Assembly: GCF_016860605.1 (NCBI RefSeq)
Contig: NZ_BNJR01000004.1
Span: 124,001-188,000 of the forward strand
Length of the DNA: 64,000 nucleotides
Reading direction: 5' to 3'
Origin: Lentilactobacillus fungorum
Lineage (GTDB): Bacteria; Bacillota; Bacilli; Lactobacillales; Lactobacillaceae
Part shown: piece after piece, positions 9,253 to 18,819 of the stretch
Layout: each line of letters starts with the position of its first letter
Position numbering within the stretch: the first letter of the stretch is position 1
Program-made: the position numbers and the translations under genes
Notes under the pieces: generated by a model
The model's database searches: none
The model's input: only the letters and a program-made list of their open reading frames with translations
What the model was told of the DNA's origin: nothing

Positions 9253-10014
9253 TTGGCAAAGGGGCAGTTAACTGATTTTAACGGCATTTTGTTGTATACA
9301 AAGCCTTATCGTGAGCGAGATCTTTTGATTAAATTTCTGACAAGGGAATTCGGTAAAAAGATGTTTCTTGTCCGAGGTGCCAAACGGCCACGATTTAAGA
9401 TGCGAGCGGCGATTTTGCCATTTACTTTTGGGTTATATGGCGGCGATATCAAAGAAGACGGACTATCGTACGTTAACGATGGCAAGCAAGTAAATCACTT
9501 TAATGAAATTGCCGATGACATTACTAAGAATGCCTATGCAACTTATGTCATGTCATTAATCGACTTGGCCTTTCATGATGGCGAACCGATTCCAGCTTGG
9601 TATGATCGATTACTCATTGGCCTCCGGTTAATTAACGAGGGGTTTGATGCCCAAATTATTACCAATATTTTTGAAGTTCAATTGTTACAGGCCTTTGGGG
9701 TTGCCCCTAATTGGGTGGATTGTGCGGTTTGCCATCGACGCGATTTGCCATTTGATTACTCAGAAGCTTATGGAGGCCTACTTTGTCAAAACCACTGGCA
9801 TCTTGATCCTTACCGATTGCATTTAGATGCCAGAACGATCTATTATCTGCGACTTTTTTCTGTCGTTGATCTGGCCAAGTTGACACATATTGCCGTGAGC
9901 GATAAAACTAAAAAAGCGCTTCGGCAGGTTTTGGATCAGATATATCAGCGCAGCGTTGGAGTGGTGCCTAAGAGTAAACGATTTATTGATCAATTAGGCA
10001 AATTTAAGCTTTAA
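9253..10014 (+). CDS. recO: DNA repair protein RecO
   Basis: Recombination mediator that with RecR and RecF loads RecA on SSB-coated gaps. The 253-residue protein has an N-terminal OB fold (FNGILLYTKPYRERDLLIKF) and a zinc-binding part with CAVC and later LLCQNHW, where a final Cys is replaced by His. TTG start at 9253 with GGGGTGG at 9240-9246. Final gene of the phoH-ybeY-dgkA-era-recO run. Confidence 0.93.
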   Translation: MAKGQLTDFNGILLYTKPYRERDLLIKFLTREFGKKMFLVRGAKRPRFKMRAAILPFTFGLYGGDIKEDGLSYVNDGKQVNHFNEIADDITKNAYATYVMSLIDLAFHDGEPIPAWYDRLLIGLRLINEGFDAQIITNIFEVQLLQAFGVAPNWVDCAVCHRRDLPFDYSEAYGGLLCQNHWHLDPYRLHLDARTIYYLRLFSVVDLAKLTHIAVSDKTKKALRQVLDQIYQRSVGVVPKSKRFIDQLGKFKL

Positions 10015-10037
10015 TGACATGGCATCATAATGCTACG

Positions 10038-10066
10038 TTGACATTCAAGCTAATCTCAACTATGAT
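10038..10066 (+). promoter_or_regulatory. Promoter of the glyQS T-box transcript
   Basis: TTGACA (10038-10043), 17-bp spacer, TATGAT (10061-10066): close to SigA consensus. Transcription would start near 10073, giving a leader of about 320 nt before glyQ. Confidence 0.85.
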
Positions 10067-10084
10067 TATTTTTGGAATAAATAT

Positions 10085-10292
10085 GTTTCAGCAATGAGAA
10101 AAGAAACGGTTTGTTTTGGTTGATAAAGCGAAGTCGGATAGGTGCGAGCCGGCTGAAGTCAGGCATTCACGTGGCGCTTTTTGAGCTGAATAATTAAGTG
10201 CTGGCAGAATTGTCAGAAGTAGGGTGGAACCGCGATTTATTCGTCCCTATGTTTAAGTGGCTGAGTGTAGCCATTAAACATAGGGACTTTTT
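10085..10292 (+). promoter_or_regulatory. Glycine T-box riboswitch with terminator/antiterminator
   Basis: The leader has T-box hallmarks: the K-turn-like GAGAAAAGAA, the AG-bulge region GATAAAGCGA, and the T-box sequence AGGGTGGAACCGCG at 10221-10234. The probable specifier is GGC at 10162-10164 in the context AGGCATTC, matching a Gly codon and the downstream glyQS genes. The terminator hairpin pairs CCCTATGTTTAA (from 10245) with TTAAACATAGGG (ending 10285) and ends in a T run. Uncharged tRNA-Gly should stabilise the antiterminator and allow transcription of glyQS. The stem I boundaries are approximate. Confidence 0.92.
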
Positions 10293-10303
10293 TTGATTAA
10301 ATC

Positions 10304-10379
10304 AGATAGCTATGTAACGCACAAAGCTGCATCTAAATCTGCTTGGCACTTTTTACCGCTTTGCTTCGCTCACTTTATG
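10304..10379 (+). repeat. SD-docked hairpin repeat, shortened copy (site A)
   Basis: A 76-bp shortened member of the repeat family described in the findings. It keeps ACAAAGCTGCATCTAA on the left and CCGCTTTGCTTCGCTCACTTT on the right in split form (CCGCTTTGCTTCG at 10356-10368, then CTCACTTT to 10376) but lost most of the central stem. Its right end stops just before AGGAGG of glyQ (10380-10385). It separates the T-box terminator from the glyQ SD. Confidence 0.75.
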
Positions 10380-10392
10380 AGGAGGAATATTA

Positions 10393-11319
10393 ATGACTGA
10401 AAAATTATCAGTTCAAGAAATTATTTTACGATTGCAAAAATATTGGGCAGCTCAAGGCTGTATGCTGATGCAGGCCTACGACACGGAGAAGGGTGCCGGG
10501 ACGATGAGCCCTTACACCTTTTTGCGGGCAATTGGTCCAGAACCATGGAACGCGGCTTATGTAGAGCCATCTAGAAGACCGGCTGACGGCCGTTACGGTG
10601 AAAACCCTAATCGGCTTTACCAACATCATCAATTTCAAGTAATTATGAAACCCTCCCCGGAAAACATTCAAGATTTGTATCTGAATAGTTTGAAAGAGCT
10701 TGGCATCAACCCACTTGAACACGATATCCGGTTTGTTGAAGATAACTGGGAAAACCCTTCAATGGGTTGTGCTGGTGTTGGTTGGGAAGTTTGGCTTGAC
10801 GGAATGGAAATTACTCAATTTACGTATTTTCAAATTGTTGGTGGCCTGGAAATGGATCCGGTTGCTTCTGAAATTACCTATGGCTTGGAACGGTTATCTT
10901 CCTACATCCAAGATGTTAATTCTGTTTTTGACTTGGAATGGTCAGACGATGTCTTGTACGGAGATATTTTTAAGGAACCCGAATACGAGCATTCCAAATA
11001 CAGTTTTGAAGTAAGCGATCAAGAAATGTTACTCAAACATTTCAATGAATACGAACATGAAGCTAAACGATTATTAAAATTAAGCTTAGTTCACCCAGCT
11101 TATGACTATATTCTAAAGTGCAGCCATACCTTTAACCTGCTAGATGCACGCGGCGCGGTGTCAGTCACCGAACGAGCCGGCTACCTGTCAAGAATTCGAA
11201 ATTTAGCTCGTTGGGTTGCCAAAGAGTTTGTTGCTGCCAGAAAACGGCGGGGCTTTCCATTAATTAAGGATGAAAAAAAGCGCCAAGCCTTACTTAAAGA
11301 TGAAACGGAGGAAAAATAA
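10393..11319 (+). CDS. glyQ: Glycyl-tRNA synthetase alpha subunit
   Basis: Catalytic subunit of the bacterial alpha2beta2 glycyl-tRNA synthetase (class II). The 308-residue protein has the typical opening [19 protein letters not shown] and the strongly conserved [26 protein letters not shown]-region (residues about 38-63). SD GAGGAGG at 10379-10385. Its TAA overlaps the glyS ATG by one base. Controlled by the glycine T-box upstream. Confidence 0.98.
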   Translation: MTEKLSVQEIILRLQKYWAAQGCMLMQAYDTEKGAGTMSPYTFLRAIGPEPWNAAYVEPSRRPADGRYGENPNRLYQHHQFQVIMKPSPENIQDLYLNSLKELGINPLEHDIRFVEDNWENPSMGCAGVGWEVWLDGMEITQFTYFQIVGGLEMDPVASEITYGLERLSSYIQDVNSVFDLEWSDDVLYGDIFKEPEYEHSKYSFEVSDQEMLLKHFNEYEHEAKRLLKLSLVHPAYDYILKCSHTFNLLDARGAVSVTERAGYLSRIRNLARWVAKEFVAARKRRGFPLIKDEKKRQALLKDETEEK

Positions 11320-13403
11320 TGGCTAACAATTTCTTACTTGAAATCGGCTTGGAAGAAATTCCTGCCCACGTCGTGACACCAAGTATTCATCAGCTTAAAA
11401 AACGGGCTGAAGATTACCTTAAACAGCAACGGATTGCATTTGATCATATTAAAACGTTTAGCACGCCAAGGCGCTTAACGCTATTCATTGCTGGATTAGC
11501 TGATAAGCAGCCAGATATTGATCAATCGGTCAAAGGCCCGGCCAAAAAAATCGCGCAAGATGCCGATGGTAACTGGACCAAAGCGGCGATTGGCTTCTCC
11601 AAGGGTCAAGGGGCCACAACTGATGACATTACGTTTAAAGAAGTCAAAGGCACTCAATATGTGTTTGTGGAAAAACATATTGCTGGCAAGCCGGTGGCTG
11701 AAATTTTGACAGGCATGAAGGACGTCGTTACGTCAATGACTTTTCCAACGATGATGAAGTGGGGAAGCTATTCGTTTGAATATGTTCGACCAATTAAGTG
11801 GTTGATTGCTTTGCTCAACGATGAAGTGATCCCGTTTAAGATTTTAGACGTCGCAACTGATCGGATAACTTCCGGGCACCGTTTTTTGGGCCAAGATATC
11901 GAGTTGGCGAATGCTGATGAGTATGAGGAAAAGCTTACAGAACAATTTGTGGTTGCCGATGCTCAAAAGCGCCAAGAAATGATTACGAAACAAATTCAAC
12001 AAATTGCCCAGGACCATAATTGGCAAATCAACTTAGACCCGGATTTGCTTGAGGAGGTTAATAATCTGGTCGAATGGCCAACTGCCTTTGCCGGCAATTT
12101 CGATGATAAATATTTGGCCATTCCAGATGAAGTGTTGATTACTTCAATGAAGGATCACCAACGTTTCTTTTACGTTACCGATCAAGACGGCAAGCTCCTG
12201 CCGCATTTTGTTTCGGTTAGAAATGGCAATGATTATGATTTGCAAAACGTGGTTCAAGGAAACGAAAAAGTCCTGACGGCACGATTGGAAGATGCCATGT
12301 TCTTCTATCAAGAAGATCAAAAGAAGACTATTAGTGATTACGTTGAGCGATTAAAAAAGGTCAGTTTTCATGACAAGATTTCGACAATGTATGAAAAAAT
12401 GCAACGAACTCAAGTCATTGCCGATTATTTAGGTAATTTAGTTGGTCTGTCTACTAATGAGTTAAAGGATTTAAAACGGGCCGCCGAGATTTATAAGTTT
12501 GACCTGGTTACCGGCATGGTGGGTGAATTTGCTGAACTGCAGGGGGTCATGGGTGAGAAATATGCCTTGCTGGCAGGCGAGTCTCCGGCCGTTGCCAAAG
12601 CAATTGCAGAACATTACATGCCGATTTCGGCGAGCGGCAAACTACCGACTTCAACGATTGGAGCTGTTTTGGCGGTTGCCGATAAATTAGACAGTATTTT
12701 GACTTTCTTTGCTGCTGATATGATTCCAAGCGGTTCCAATGACCCGTATGCACTACGTCGTCAGGCAACTGGCATTGTCCGGATTGTTTCGGCTCAAAAT
12801 TGGCGGTTTGATTTAGACGACTTGCTAGCTAACGTGATTGACCGCCAGGAACAAGCAAAAGTTGCCCCCAAGCTGAATATGCGCGCCCAGATTAGTGCTG
12901 TCAGCGATTTTGTTAAGGATCGGATCAAGCAGTTCTTAGACGATTTGGGAATTCGCTACGATATTTCTGATGCCGTGACATCTGGTTCCCATACCAACAT
13001 CGTTTATAATATTGCGAGTGGAAAAGTGCTTCAGGACCACAAAGCTGACCCTGACTTCAAGGAAGTCATTGAATCACTCACTCGGGTTCAACGAATTTCA
13101 AAGAAGGGGCAGTTTGCTGATGATGATTTGGCCGTTGAACCGGCTTTATTTGAAAATGAGTCTGAAAGCACCCTTTATCAAGCTGTCACTCAGGCACTTG
13201 ACCAGTATACAAGTCAATCCGCTGAAAATGCCTTCCAGCGATTGGCTCAACTGAAGGATCCAATCAACGACTACTTTGATAAAACAATGGTGATGGCAAA
13301 GGATGACAAACTGAAAAATAACCGGCTTCGTTTGTTAACCGTGATTTCACGAATGATTATGTTCTTGGGGGACCTTGATAAATTAGTCGTAAAAGGTGAG
13401 TAA
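11319..13403 (+). CDS. glyS: Glycyl-tRNA synthetase beta subunit
   Basis: Beta subunit (694 residues) that binds tRNA-Gly and is required for aminoacylation. It starts LLEIGLEEIPAHVVTPSI, contains the HD-like central region and ends with the DALR-type anticodon-binding helices, including the characteristic FDKTMVMAKDDKLKNNRLRLL. SD GGAGG lies inside the end of glyQ. Normal family length. Confidence 0.98.
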   Translation: MANNFLLEIGLEEIPAHVVTPSIHQLKKRAEDYLKQQRIAFDHIKTFSTPRRLTLFIAGLADKQPDIDQSVKGPAKKIAQDADGNWTKAAIGFSKGQGATTDDITFKEVKGTQYVFVEKHIAGKPVAEILTGMKDVVTSMTFPTMMKWGSYSFEYVRPIKWLIALLNDEVIPFKILDVATDRITSGHRFLGQDIELANADEYEEKLTEQFVVADAQKRQEMITKQIQQIAQDHNWQINLDPDLLEEVNNLVEWPTAFAGNFDDKYLAIPDEVLITSMKDHQRFFYVTDQDGKLLPHFVSVRNGNDYDLQNVVQGNEKVLTARLEDAMFFYQEDQKKTISDYVERLKKVSFHDKISTMYEKMQRTQVIADYLGNLVGLSTNELKDLKRAAEIYKFDLVTGMVGEFAELQGVMGEKYALLAGESPAVAKAIAEHYMPISASGKLPTSTIGAVLAVADKLDSILTFFAADMIPSGSNDPYALRRQATGIVRIVSAQNWRFDLDDLLANVIDRQEQAKVAPKLNMRAQISAVSDFVKDRIKQFLDDLGIRYDISDAVTSGSHTNIVYNIASGKVLQDHKADPDFKEVIESLTRVQRISKKGQFADDDLAVEPALFENESESTLYQAVTQALDQYTSQSAENAFQRLAQLKDPINDYFDKTMVMAKDDKLKNNRLRLLTVISRMIMFLGDLDKLVVKGE

Positions 13404-13466
13404 GGGTTTATAATTGTACAAATCAAAATTATATGATAGTATATGATTACGTATCGCTAGGACAAT

Positions 13467-13493
13467 AAGTCGCACTTTTAGGTGCGACTTTTT
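13467..13493 (+). terminator. Intrinsic terminator between glyS and dnaG
   Basis: AAGTCGCAC (13467-13475), loop TTTTAG, GTGCGACTT (13482-13490), then TTT. Perfect 9-bp stem. It ends the glyQS transcript, but no clear promoter lies between it and dnaG 40 bp on, so dnaG-rpoD may be partly fed by readthrough or by a promoter upstream of the hairpin (TATGAT boxes at 13432 and 13442). Confidence 0.85.
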
Positions 13494-13532
13494 GCCGGTA
13501 TTTGGACATGTAAAGATGGGAGGCGAAAGACG

Positions 13533-15362
13533 ATTAAGATCCCAGAAGATGTGATTGAACAGATCAGATCGCAAGTTAACATTGTTGATGTGGTTTCCCA
13601 ATTCGTTCAGTTGAAGCAATCTGGTAAGAATTTATTTGGTCTTTGTCCGTTTCATGAAGAACGAACCCCATCTTTTTCAGTTTCAGAAGAGAAACAGATT
13701 TTTCATTGTTTTAGTTGTGGCCGTGGGGGTAATGTTTTCAAGTTTTTAATGGAACTGCAGAATATTTCGTTTCCAGAAGCAGTTAAAAAAGTTGCTGAGA
13801 TGGCAAACATCCCCCTCGATAAAAAGTATTTAGAAGTCGGCCATTCAAATGGCGCTAGCGAAGAGAACTCGCGACAAAAGCAGTTGGTTGAACTCCACGA
13901 GCAGGCAGTCAAGCTTTATCACCATATTTTGACAAACACTAAAATGGGTGAGGCCGCCCTTGCTTATCTTCACAAGCGTGGGGTTTCTGATGAGACCATT
14001 ACAACTTATCAGTTGGGATATGCACCTGCTCAACGATTGTTGAAGCCATTCTTTGACGAACGTCACGTTGATTATCAATTGTTGCGAAAGTCAGGGCTCT
14101 TTTCTGAAGACGAAGCCGGTAATCTACGGGATCGGTTCGTTGACCGGGTGATGTACCCAATTCGAAACGGTAGCGGGCAAACGGTTGCGTTTTCGGGCCG
14201 ATTGCTTACAACCAATCCGGAGATGCCGAAGTATTTAAATAGTCCGGAAACAGAAACGTTTAATAAGCGTAAGATCCTTTTCAATTTAGACTTAGCCCGT
14301 ACAAATATTCGCAACCAACAGCCAGCCATTTTATTTGAAGGTTTTATGGATGTCATATCTGCCTATCAAGCAGGGATTAAGTCTGGGATCGCGTCGATGG
14401 GAACCAGTCTAACTGAACAACAAATTTATGATATTAAACGGATTACTCGTGACGTGGTTATTTGCTACGATGGTGATACGCCAGGGCAAAAAGCGATCAA
14501 GCGGGCAATTGATGAGTTTAGTCATCACGATACCAACTTGAACGTCAAAGTTGTGTCGATACCAAATGGAATGGATCCGGATGAATTTATCAGATCCAAG
14601 GGTGCCGATGATTTTAATAAGTTATTGACTCACGCCCAGGCGCCAGTTGAGTTTGAGCTGAACTATCTAAAAAAACAGTACAATTTGAATTCTGAGGTTG
14701 ATCAAAGCCGCTATATTGCAGAGGCAATTAAATTGATCAGCCAAGTTAATTCCGGCATTTCGCGTGATCTTTATTTAAACCGGTTAGCCGACGAATTTTC
14801 AGTTGATAAGTCGCTTTTACAGCAACAATTAACGCCGCTGCTCAAGAAAACGCCGCCGACTCGTCGGACACCCTATCAAGCGTCGGGTATTCAACCACCG
14901 GCACAAGCCCCTAAGAAACAGTTAACACTGGTCCAAACCGCTGAAATGCAATTGCTTAACCGGATGCTGCATTATCACGATGTTTGGTTGAAGGTCAGTA
15001 ACATTCCGGGATTTGCGTTTGTCGATGACCAATTTCAGATGTTATATCTTTTAGCTGAAGGGTATTTTACAAAAGCAAGTGAGTATAACGTGGCCGCGTT
15101 TAGCAACTTAATTTCTGAGAATTCCTTACAGAGCTTATTAATTGATATTGAGATGTTGGAATTACCGGATTCGCCCAGTGAACAAGAAATTGATAATTGT
15201 GTTAATATCTTAATGCATCGGGCGCCAGTGGATTCCAAGCTCAAAAAAAAGCGGGCAGAACTAAAACAGGCGACTAAAATTGGCGATGTTGATAAGCAAA
15301 AAGAATTAATGGTTGAAATCATTAAGCTTGAGCAACAAAAAAGATTAGAGCAACAAGTCTAA
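13533..15362 (+). CDS. dnaG: DNA primase, probably with an ATT start codon
   Basis: Synthesises RNA primers at the replication fork. The 609-residue protein has the CHC2 zinc finger (C38, H41, C59, C62), a TOPRIM core (FEGFMDV and [11 protein letters not shown]) and a C-terminal helicase-binding domain. The only in-frame ATG/GTG/TTG choices are GTG at 13482, which lies inside a terminator stem and has no SD, and GTG at 13551, which removes the conserved IP residues. ATT at 13533 follows GGGAGG (13518-13523) with 9-nt spacing and gives [11 protein letters not shown], matching other primases. AUU initiation is an inference. Followed by rpoD after 17 bp. Confidence 0.93.
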   Translation: MKIPEDVIEQIRSQVNIVDVVSQFVQLKQSGKNLFGLCPFHEERTPSFSVSEEKQIFHCFSCGRGGNVFKFLMELQNISFPEAVKKVAEMANIPLDKKYLEVGHSNGASEENSRQKQLVELHEQAVKLYHHILTNTKMGEAALAYLHKRGVSDETITTYQLGYAPAQRLLKPFFDERHVDYQLLRKSGLFSEDEAGNLRDRFVDRVMYPIRNGSGQTVAFSGRLLTTNPEMPKYLNSPETETFNKRKILFNLDLARTNIRNQQPAILFEGFMDVISAYQAGIKSGIASMGTSLTEQQIYDIKRITRDVVICYDGDTPGQKAIKRAIDEFSHHDTNLNVKVVSIPNGMDPDEFIRSKGADDFNKLLTHAQAPVEFELNYLKKQYNLNSEVDQSRYIAEAIKLISQVNSGISRDLYLNRLADEFSVDKSLLQQQLTPLLKKTPPTRRTPYQASGIQPPAQAPKKQLTLVQTAEMQLLNRMLHYHDVWLKVSNIPGFAFVDDQFQMLYLLAEGYFTKASEYNVAAFSNLISENSLQSLLIDIEMLELPDSPSEQEIDNCVNILMHRAPVDSKLKKKRAELKQATKIGDVDKQKELMVEIIKLEQQKRLEQQV

Positions 15363-15379
15363 CTTCAGGAGGCATTTTG

Positions 15380-16546
15380 ATGGCTAATAAGAAAACAAGC
15401 AAGGTAAATGTAACAAAGGAAACCCAAAGCAAGAAAGCAACAACTGCTAAGAAAGCCGAAAAGCCTTACAAGAAGGTATTTGATGCGATTGTTAAAGAAA
15501 ACAAGCAGATCGGCCACATTACCTATGATGAACTCCAGAAGAAGATTCAAGAACCATATTCTTTGAATGATAAAGACATGGAAAGCTTGCTTGAAGCGAT
15601 TGAAGATTCAGGAATCAGCGTTGTTGATGAAAATGGTGATCCTGATCCACGGGCAATTGGCGCTGCTAAGAAAGTGACTAAAAAGGAACTTTCCGACGTT
15701 TCGGCCCCAACTGGTGTCAAAATTAATGACCCCGTTCGAATGTATCTTAAGGAAATTGGTCGTGTTTCATTGCTGAGCGCCGATGAAGAAATTTCACTGG
15801 CTAAACGAATTGAGGCCGGCGATGAAGAAGCCAAACAGGAATTGGCCGAGGCCAACTTGCGATTAGTGGTTTCGATTGCCAAAAGATATGTTGGCCGGGG
15901 AATGCAATTCCTTGATCTTATCCAAGAAGGTAACATGGGCTTAATGAAAGCTGTTGAAAAATTTGATTACCGAAAGGGCTTCAAATTCTCAACTTACGCT
16001 ACTTGGTGGATTCGCCAGGCCATTACCCGAGCAATTGCTGATCAGGCTCGAACTATTCGAATTCCGGTTCATATGGTTGAAACGATTAATAAACTTATCC
16101 GAATTCAGCGTCAATTGCTTCAAGATCTTGGCCGAGAGCCGTTGCCTGAAGAAATTGGGGCCGAAATGGATATGCCGACTGAAAAAGTCCGAGAGATTTT
16201 GAAAATTGCTCAAGAGCCGGTTTCATTAGAGACACCAATTGGTGAAGAGGATGATTCGCATCTGGGTGATTTTATTGAAGATCAAGATGCTACTTCACCA
16301 GCTGATCATGCCGCTTACGAGTTGTTGAAGGAACAGTTGGAAAGTGTTTTGGATACGTTAACTGACCGAGAAGAAAACGTCTTACGCTTACGTTTCGGCT
16401 TGGATGACGGTCGAACCCGAACACTTGAAGAAGTTGGCAAAGTATTCGGTGTTACCCGCGAACGAATTCGTCAAATCGAAGCCAAGGCGTTACGCAAATT
16501 ACGTCATCCTTCACGAAGTAAACAACTTAAAGACTTTTTAGAGTAG
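15380..16546 (+). CDS. rpoD: Primary RNA polymerase sigma factor (SigA/RpoD)
   Basis: Housekeeping sigma factor of 388 residues. A Lys-rich N-terminus is followed by region 1.2, region 2 ([17 protein letters not shown], then the -10 binding [17 protein letters not shown]), region 3 and region 4.2 helix-turn-helix ([21 protein letters not shown]-region at the C-terminus). ATG at 15380 is preferred over the adjacent TTG because CAGGAGG at 15367-15373 then has 6-nt spacing. It forms the dnaG-rpoD pair of the macromolecular synthesis operon. Confidence 0.98.
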   Translation: MANKKTSKVNVTKETQSKKATTAKKAEKPYKKVFDAIVKENKQIGHITYDELQKKIQEPYSLNDKDMESLLEAIEDSGISVVDENGDPDPRAIGAAKKVTKKELSDVSAPTGVKINDPVRMYLKEIGRVSLLSADEEISLAKRIEAGDEEAKQELAEANLRLVVSIAKRYVGRGMQFLDLIQEGNMGLMKAVEKFDYRKGFKFSTYATWWIRQAITRAIADQARTIRIPVHMVETINKLIRIQRQLLQDLGREPLPEEIGAEMDMPTEKVREILKIAQEPVSLETPIGEEDDSHLGDFIEDQDATSPADHAAYELLKEQLESVLDTLTDREENVLRLRFGLDDGRTRTLEEVGKVFGVTRERIRQIEAKALRKLRHPSRSKQLKDFLE

Positions 16547-16560
16547 TCAAAACAATTGAT

Positions 16561-16608
16561 AGGAGTCCTGAACAAAATGAAATTTTGTTTATGGGCTCCT
16601 GTTTTTTT
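16561..16608 (+). terminator. Intrinsic terminator after rpoD
   Basis: AGGAGTCC..AACAAAAT pairs with ATTTTGTT..GGGCTCCT around a GAA loop, followed by seven T. Strong terminator ending dnaG-rpoD. Confidence 0.9.
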
Positions 16609-16651
16609 GCTCAGTTATAATTTATAATGAATTTAACATTTAATTTACAAT

Positions 16652-16702
16652 AGGTGCGCAAAGCCGCATGGTGGACACAAGCCTTGTTCTGTTCGTTTTA
16701 TT
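16652..16702 (+). repeat. SD-docked hairpin repeat, decayed remnant (site B, distal)
   Basis: Starts AGGTGCGCAAAGC, close to the family start AGGACAGCTGCGCAAAGC, and ends TTGTTCTGTTCGTTTTATT, close to the family end. The middle is lost or unrecognisable. It is the oldest-looking of the three units before trmK. Confidence 0.5.
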
Positions 16703-16851
16703 AGAATGCGTCAAGCAGAAACTTCCGCATAAAACATCTTGGCCAAAAATCCAAGCCGGGGATTTCTGTCTGAGGAGCCTTACGCTCCGACGGCCGTGAA
16801 ACGCCTAGCCTACTTGGCGCTTTCTAACCGCTTTGCTCCGCTCACTTTCTT
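16703..16851 (+). repeat. SD-docked hairpin repeat, middle copy (site B)
   Basis: A 149-bp copy. Its left half, GCAGAAACTTCCGCATAAAA and following bases, matches the complement of unit 2 of the 44-kb array with about one difference. The right half contains about 25 extra bases near 16790-16820 and ends GCTCCGCTCACTTTCTT. The central arms are CTTGGCCAAAAATCC and GGGGATTTCTGTC-type sequence. Confidence 0.75.
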
Positions 16852-16977
16852 AGGACAGCTGCGCCAGGCAGAAAGCTACACGTAAGCACCTCTAACAAAA
16901 ATTCCAAACCCGGGAATTTTCGTTAGAGGAGCCTTACGCTCCGCTTTCTAAGCGCCTGGCTCCGCTCACTTTAACAT
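16852..16977 (+). repeat. SD-docked hairpin repeat, intact copy (site B, proximal)
   Basis: A 126-bp intact unit starting AGGACAGCTGCGCCAGGC and ending GGCTCCGCTCACTTTAACAT, directly before AAGGAG of trmK. Outer arms share GCCAGGC and AGAAAGC. The inner arms CCTCTAACAAAAATTCC and GGGAATTTTCGTTAGAGG are nearly perfect complements around an ACCC loop. Compared with the complement of 44145-44269 I count three differences in about 121 bp. Confidence 0.85.
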
Positions 16978-16989
16978 AAGGAGTCATGA

Positions 16990-17697
16990 ATGAATAGTCT
17001 GCATTTATCAAATCGTTTACAAACTGTCAGTGACCACGTTGAACCCGGTAGTCGGCTGGCAGACATTGGATCCGATCATGGTTATTTACCCATTTATCTA
17101 GCCAAAAAGCAAATCATTTCCTATGGTGTCGTTGGTGAAGTAGCCAAAGGGCCGCTTTCAAACGCCACGTCTGAGATTAAAAAAGAAGGGCTGCTAACGG
17201 TTTTGCATCCCCGCTTAGCTGACGGTTTGGCTGCGATTAAACCCGATGACCATATCAATACAATTACCATTGCTGGCATGGGCGGGATTTTGATCACCCA
17301 TATTTTAGAAGCCGGCCAGTCAAAGTTAACGGGAAATGAAAAGCTTATTTTACAGCCAAATGTTGGCGAGAAAGTGGTTCGGAAATGGCTGATGACCCAT
17401 TCATATCGGATTTCTGCCGAGCAAATTTTGGCTGAAGATGGTCATATTTATGAAGTGATTACCGCAGCCAAGACTGCCCAAAAAGTCAGGTATAGTCAAC
17501 GGGAAATCACCTTTGGGCCATTGTTGATTAAGGAGAAATCACCTGTTTTTATTGCCAAATGGCAAGAAGAACAGCAAGCTTTAGAACGGGTCGTTAAAAA
17601 TATGCAAAAAGCAACTCACGAAGATGTCGCAAAAATTAAGTCAATTCAAGCAAAAATCCAGACCATTGAGGAAGTGATGACCAATGAAAGCAAGTGA
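16990..17697 (+). CDS. trmK: tRNA (adenine22-N1)-methyltransferase TrmK
   Basis: SAM-dependent enzyme making m1A22 in tRNA. The 235-residue protein has an N-terminal Rossmann fold with motif I LADIGSDHGYLPIYLA, ITIAGMGGILI as the later SAM/catalytic region, LQPNVGEKVVRKWL, and a C-terminal coiled helix. SD AAGGAG at 16978-16983. It overlaps the next gene by 14 bp, as in Bacillus where yqfN and yqfO are adjacent to rpoD. Confidence 0.93.
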   Translation: MNSLHLSNRLQTVSDHVEPGSRLADIGSDHGYLPIYLAKKQIISYGVVGEVAKGPLSNATSEIKKEGLLTVLHPRLADGLAAIKPDDHINTITIAGMGGILITHILEAGQSKLTGNEKLILQPNVGEKVVRKWLMTHSYRISAEQILAEDGHIYEVITAAKTAQKVRYSQREITFGPLLIKEKSPVFIAKWQEEQQALERVVKNMQKATHEDVAKIKSIQAKIQTIEEVMTNESK

Positions 17698-18799
17698 GTT
17701 GGTAACACGGTTTGAGCAGTTTGCCCCTAAAAAATTGGCAATGAAAAATGATCCAATTGGGTTACAAATTGGCTCACTTGATCACGATATTCATAAAGTG
17801 ATGACCACATTAGATGTAAGGCCGGAAGTCGTTGATGAAGCAATTGCCAATCACGTGGACTTTATTTTTGCTCATCATCCGGTGATGTTTCATCCCGCAC
17901 GGAATCTGGATCTAAGTGTCCCTCAAAACGCGATGTATGCCAACATCATTGCACATGGGATTACGGTTTACGCTGCTCATACGAATTTGGATTCAGCGGA
18001 TGGTGGTATGAACGATTGGTTAGCTGAACAAATTGGCCTTCAAAACGTTGACGGGTTCGTCCCAGAATATACTGGTTCGGTTTTTCGGTTAACTGTTCAG
18101 GTGCCTAAAGTGTACGCAACCGCTGTTAGGATGTCGCTAGTGGATGCTGGCGCGGAGGTGTCCGGTGATCAGTTTGAGGGGTATACTTACGAAATTGACG
18201 GTACCGTTTATTACGTTCCTAAAGCCGGAGCTGACCCCACAATTGGGGTTGCGGGTGAGCCGCGGGAAGTTGAAGATTCCCGGCTTGAATTTGAAGTGCC
18301 GGAAGAAGCGCTTAGTCAAGTCCTCAAAACCCTGGCGGATGTTCATCCACTTAGCAAGCCGCTTTATAATTTAATTCGACTTGAAGATAAACGGCACCAT
18401 TACACAATGGGGCGAATTGGTGAATTGGCTAACTCGGTATCATTAAGAGATTTCGTTGCTGCCTGCAAAACGGATTTCCACGTTCCTGCACTACGAGTGA
18501 TTGCCCGTGATTTAGATCGGCCCGTCAAGCGAGTGGCGATCCTCGGCGGTGACGGCGGTAAATTCTTTAACCTGGCGCAGCAAAAGGGCGCCGATGTTTA
18601 TGTGACTGGCGATGTGTACTACCATACAGGCCATGATATGTTGGCGGCCGATTTGCCGGTTATTGATCCTGGCCACCATATCGAAAGTATTTGTATTAAA
18701 AAGCTAGCTGCCTTGTTTTTGAAATGGGCAACTGAAAACAATTGGCACTTACAAGTAATTGAATCAAAAATTAATACCGATCCGTTTACATTTATGTAA
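17684..18799 (+). CDS. Nif3-like dinuclear metal protein (YqfO family)
   Basis: The 371-residue protein belongs to the NIF3/DUF34 family with a dinuclear metal centre; its biochemical role is unresolved, and a GTP cyclohydrolase activity has been proposed for some members. Metal-binding motifs are FAHHPVMFHP near residue 64, AHTNLDSADGGMND near 103, GDVYYHTGHDM and DPGHHIES near the C-terminus. A PII-like insert domain of about 100 residues occupies the middle (about 130-235), as in Bacillus YqfO. Coupled to trmK. Confidence 0.9.
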   Translation: MKASELVTRFEQFAPKKLAMKNDPIGLQIGSLDHDIHKVMTTLDVRPEVVDEAIANHVDFIFAHHPVMFHPARNLDLSVPQNAMYANIIAHGITVYAAHTNLDSADGGMNDWLAEQIGLQNVDGFVPEYTGSVFRLTVQVPKVYATAVRMSLVDAGAEVSGDQFEGYTYEIDGTVYYVPKAGADPTIGVAGEPREVEDSRLEFEVPEEALSQVLKTLADVHPLSKPLYNLIRLEDKRHHYTMGRIGELANSVSLRDFVAACKTDFHVPALRVIARDLDRPVKRVAILGGDGGKFFNLAQQKGADVYVTGDVYYHTGHDMLAADLPVIDPGHHIESICIKKLAALFLKWATENNWHLQVIESKINTDPFTFM

Positions 18800-18819
18800 T
18801 TAACTAATAGGAGTGAAGC

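Noticed and set aside
13482-13532. GTG start for dnaG at 13482
   Set aside because: The codon is in the 3' arm of an intrinsic terminator and has no SD; the extra 17 residues are not primase-like.
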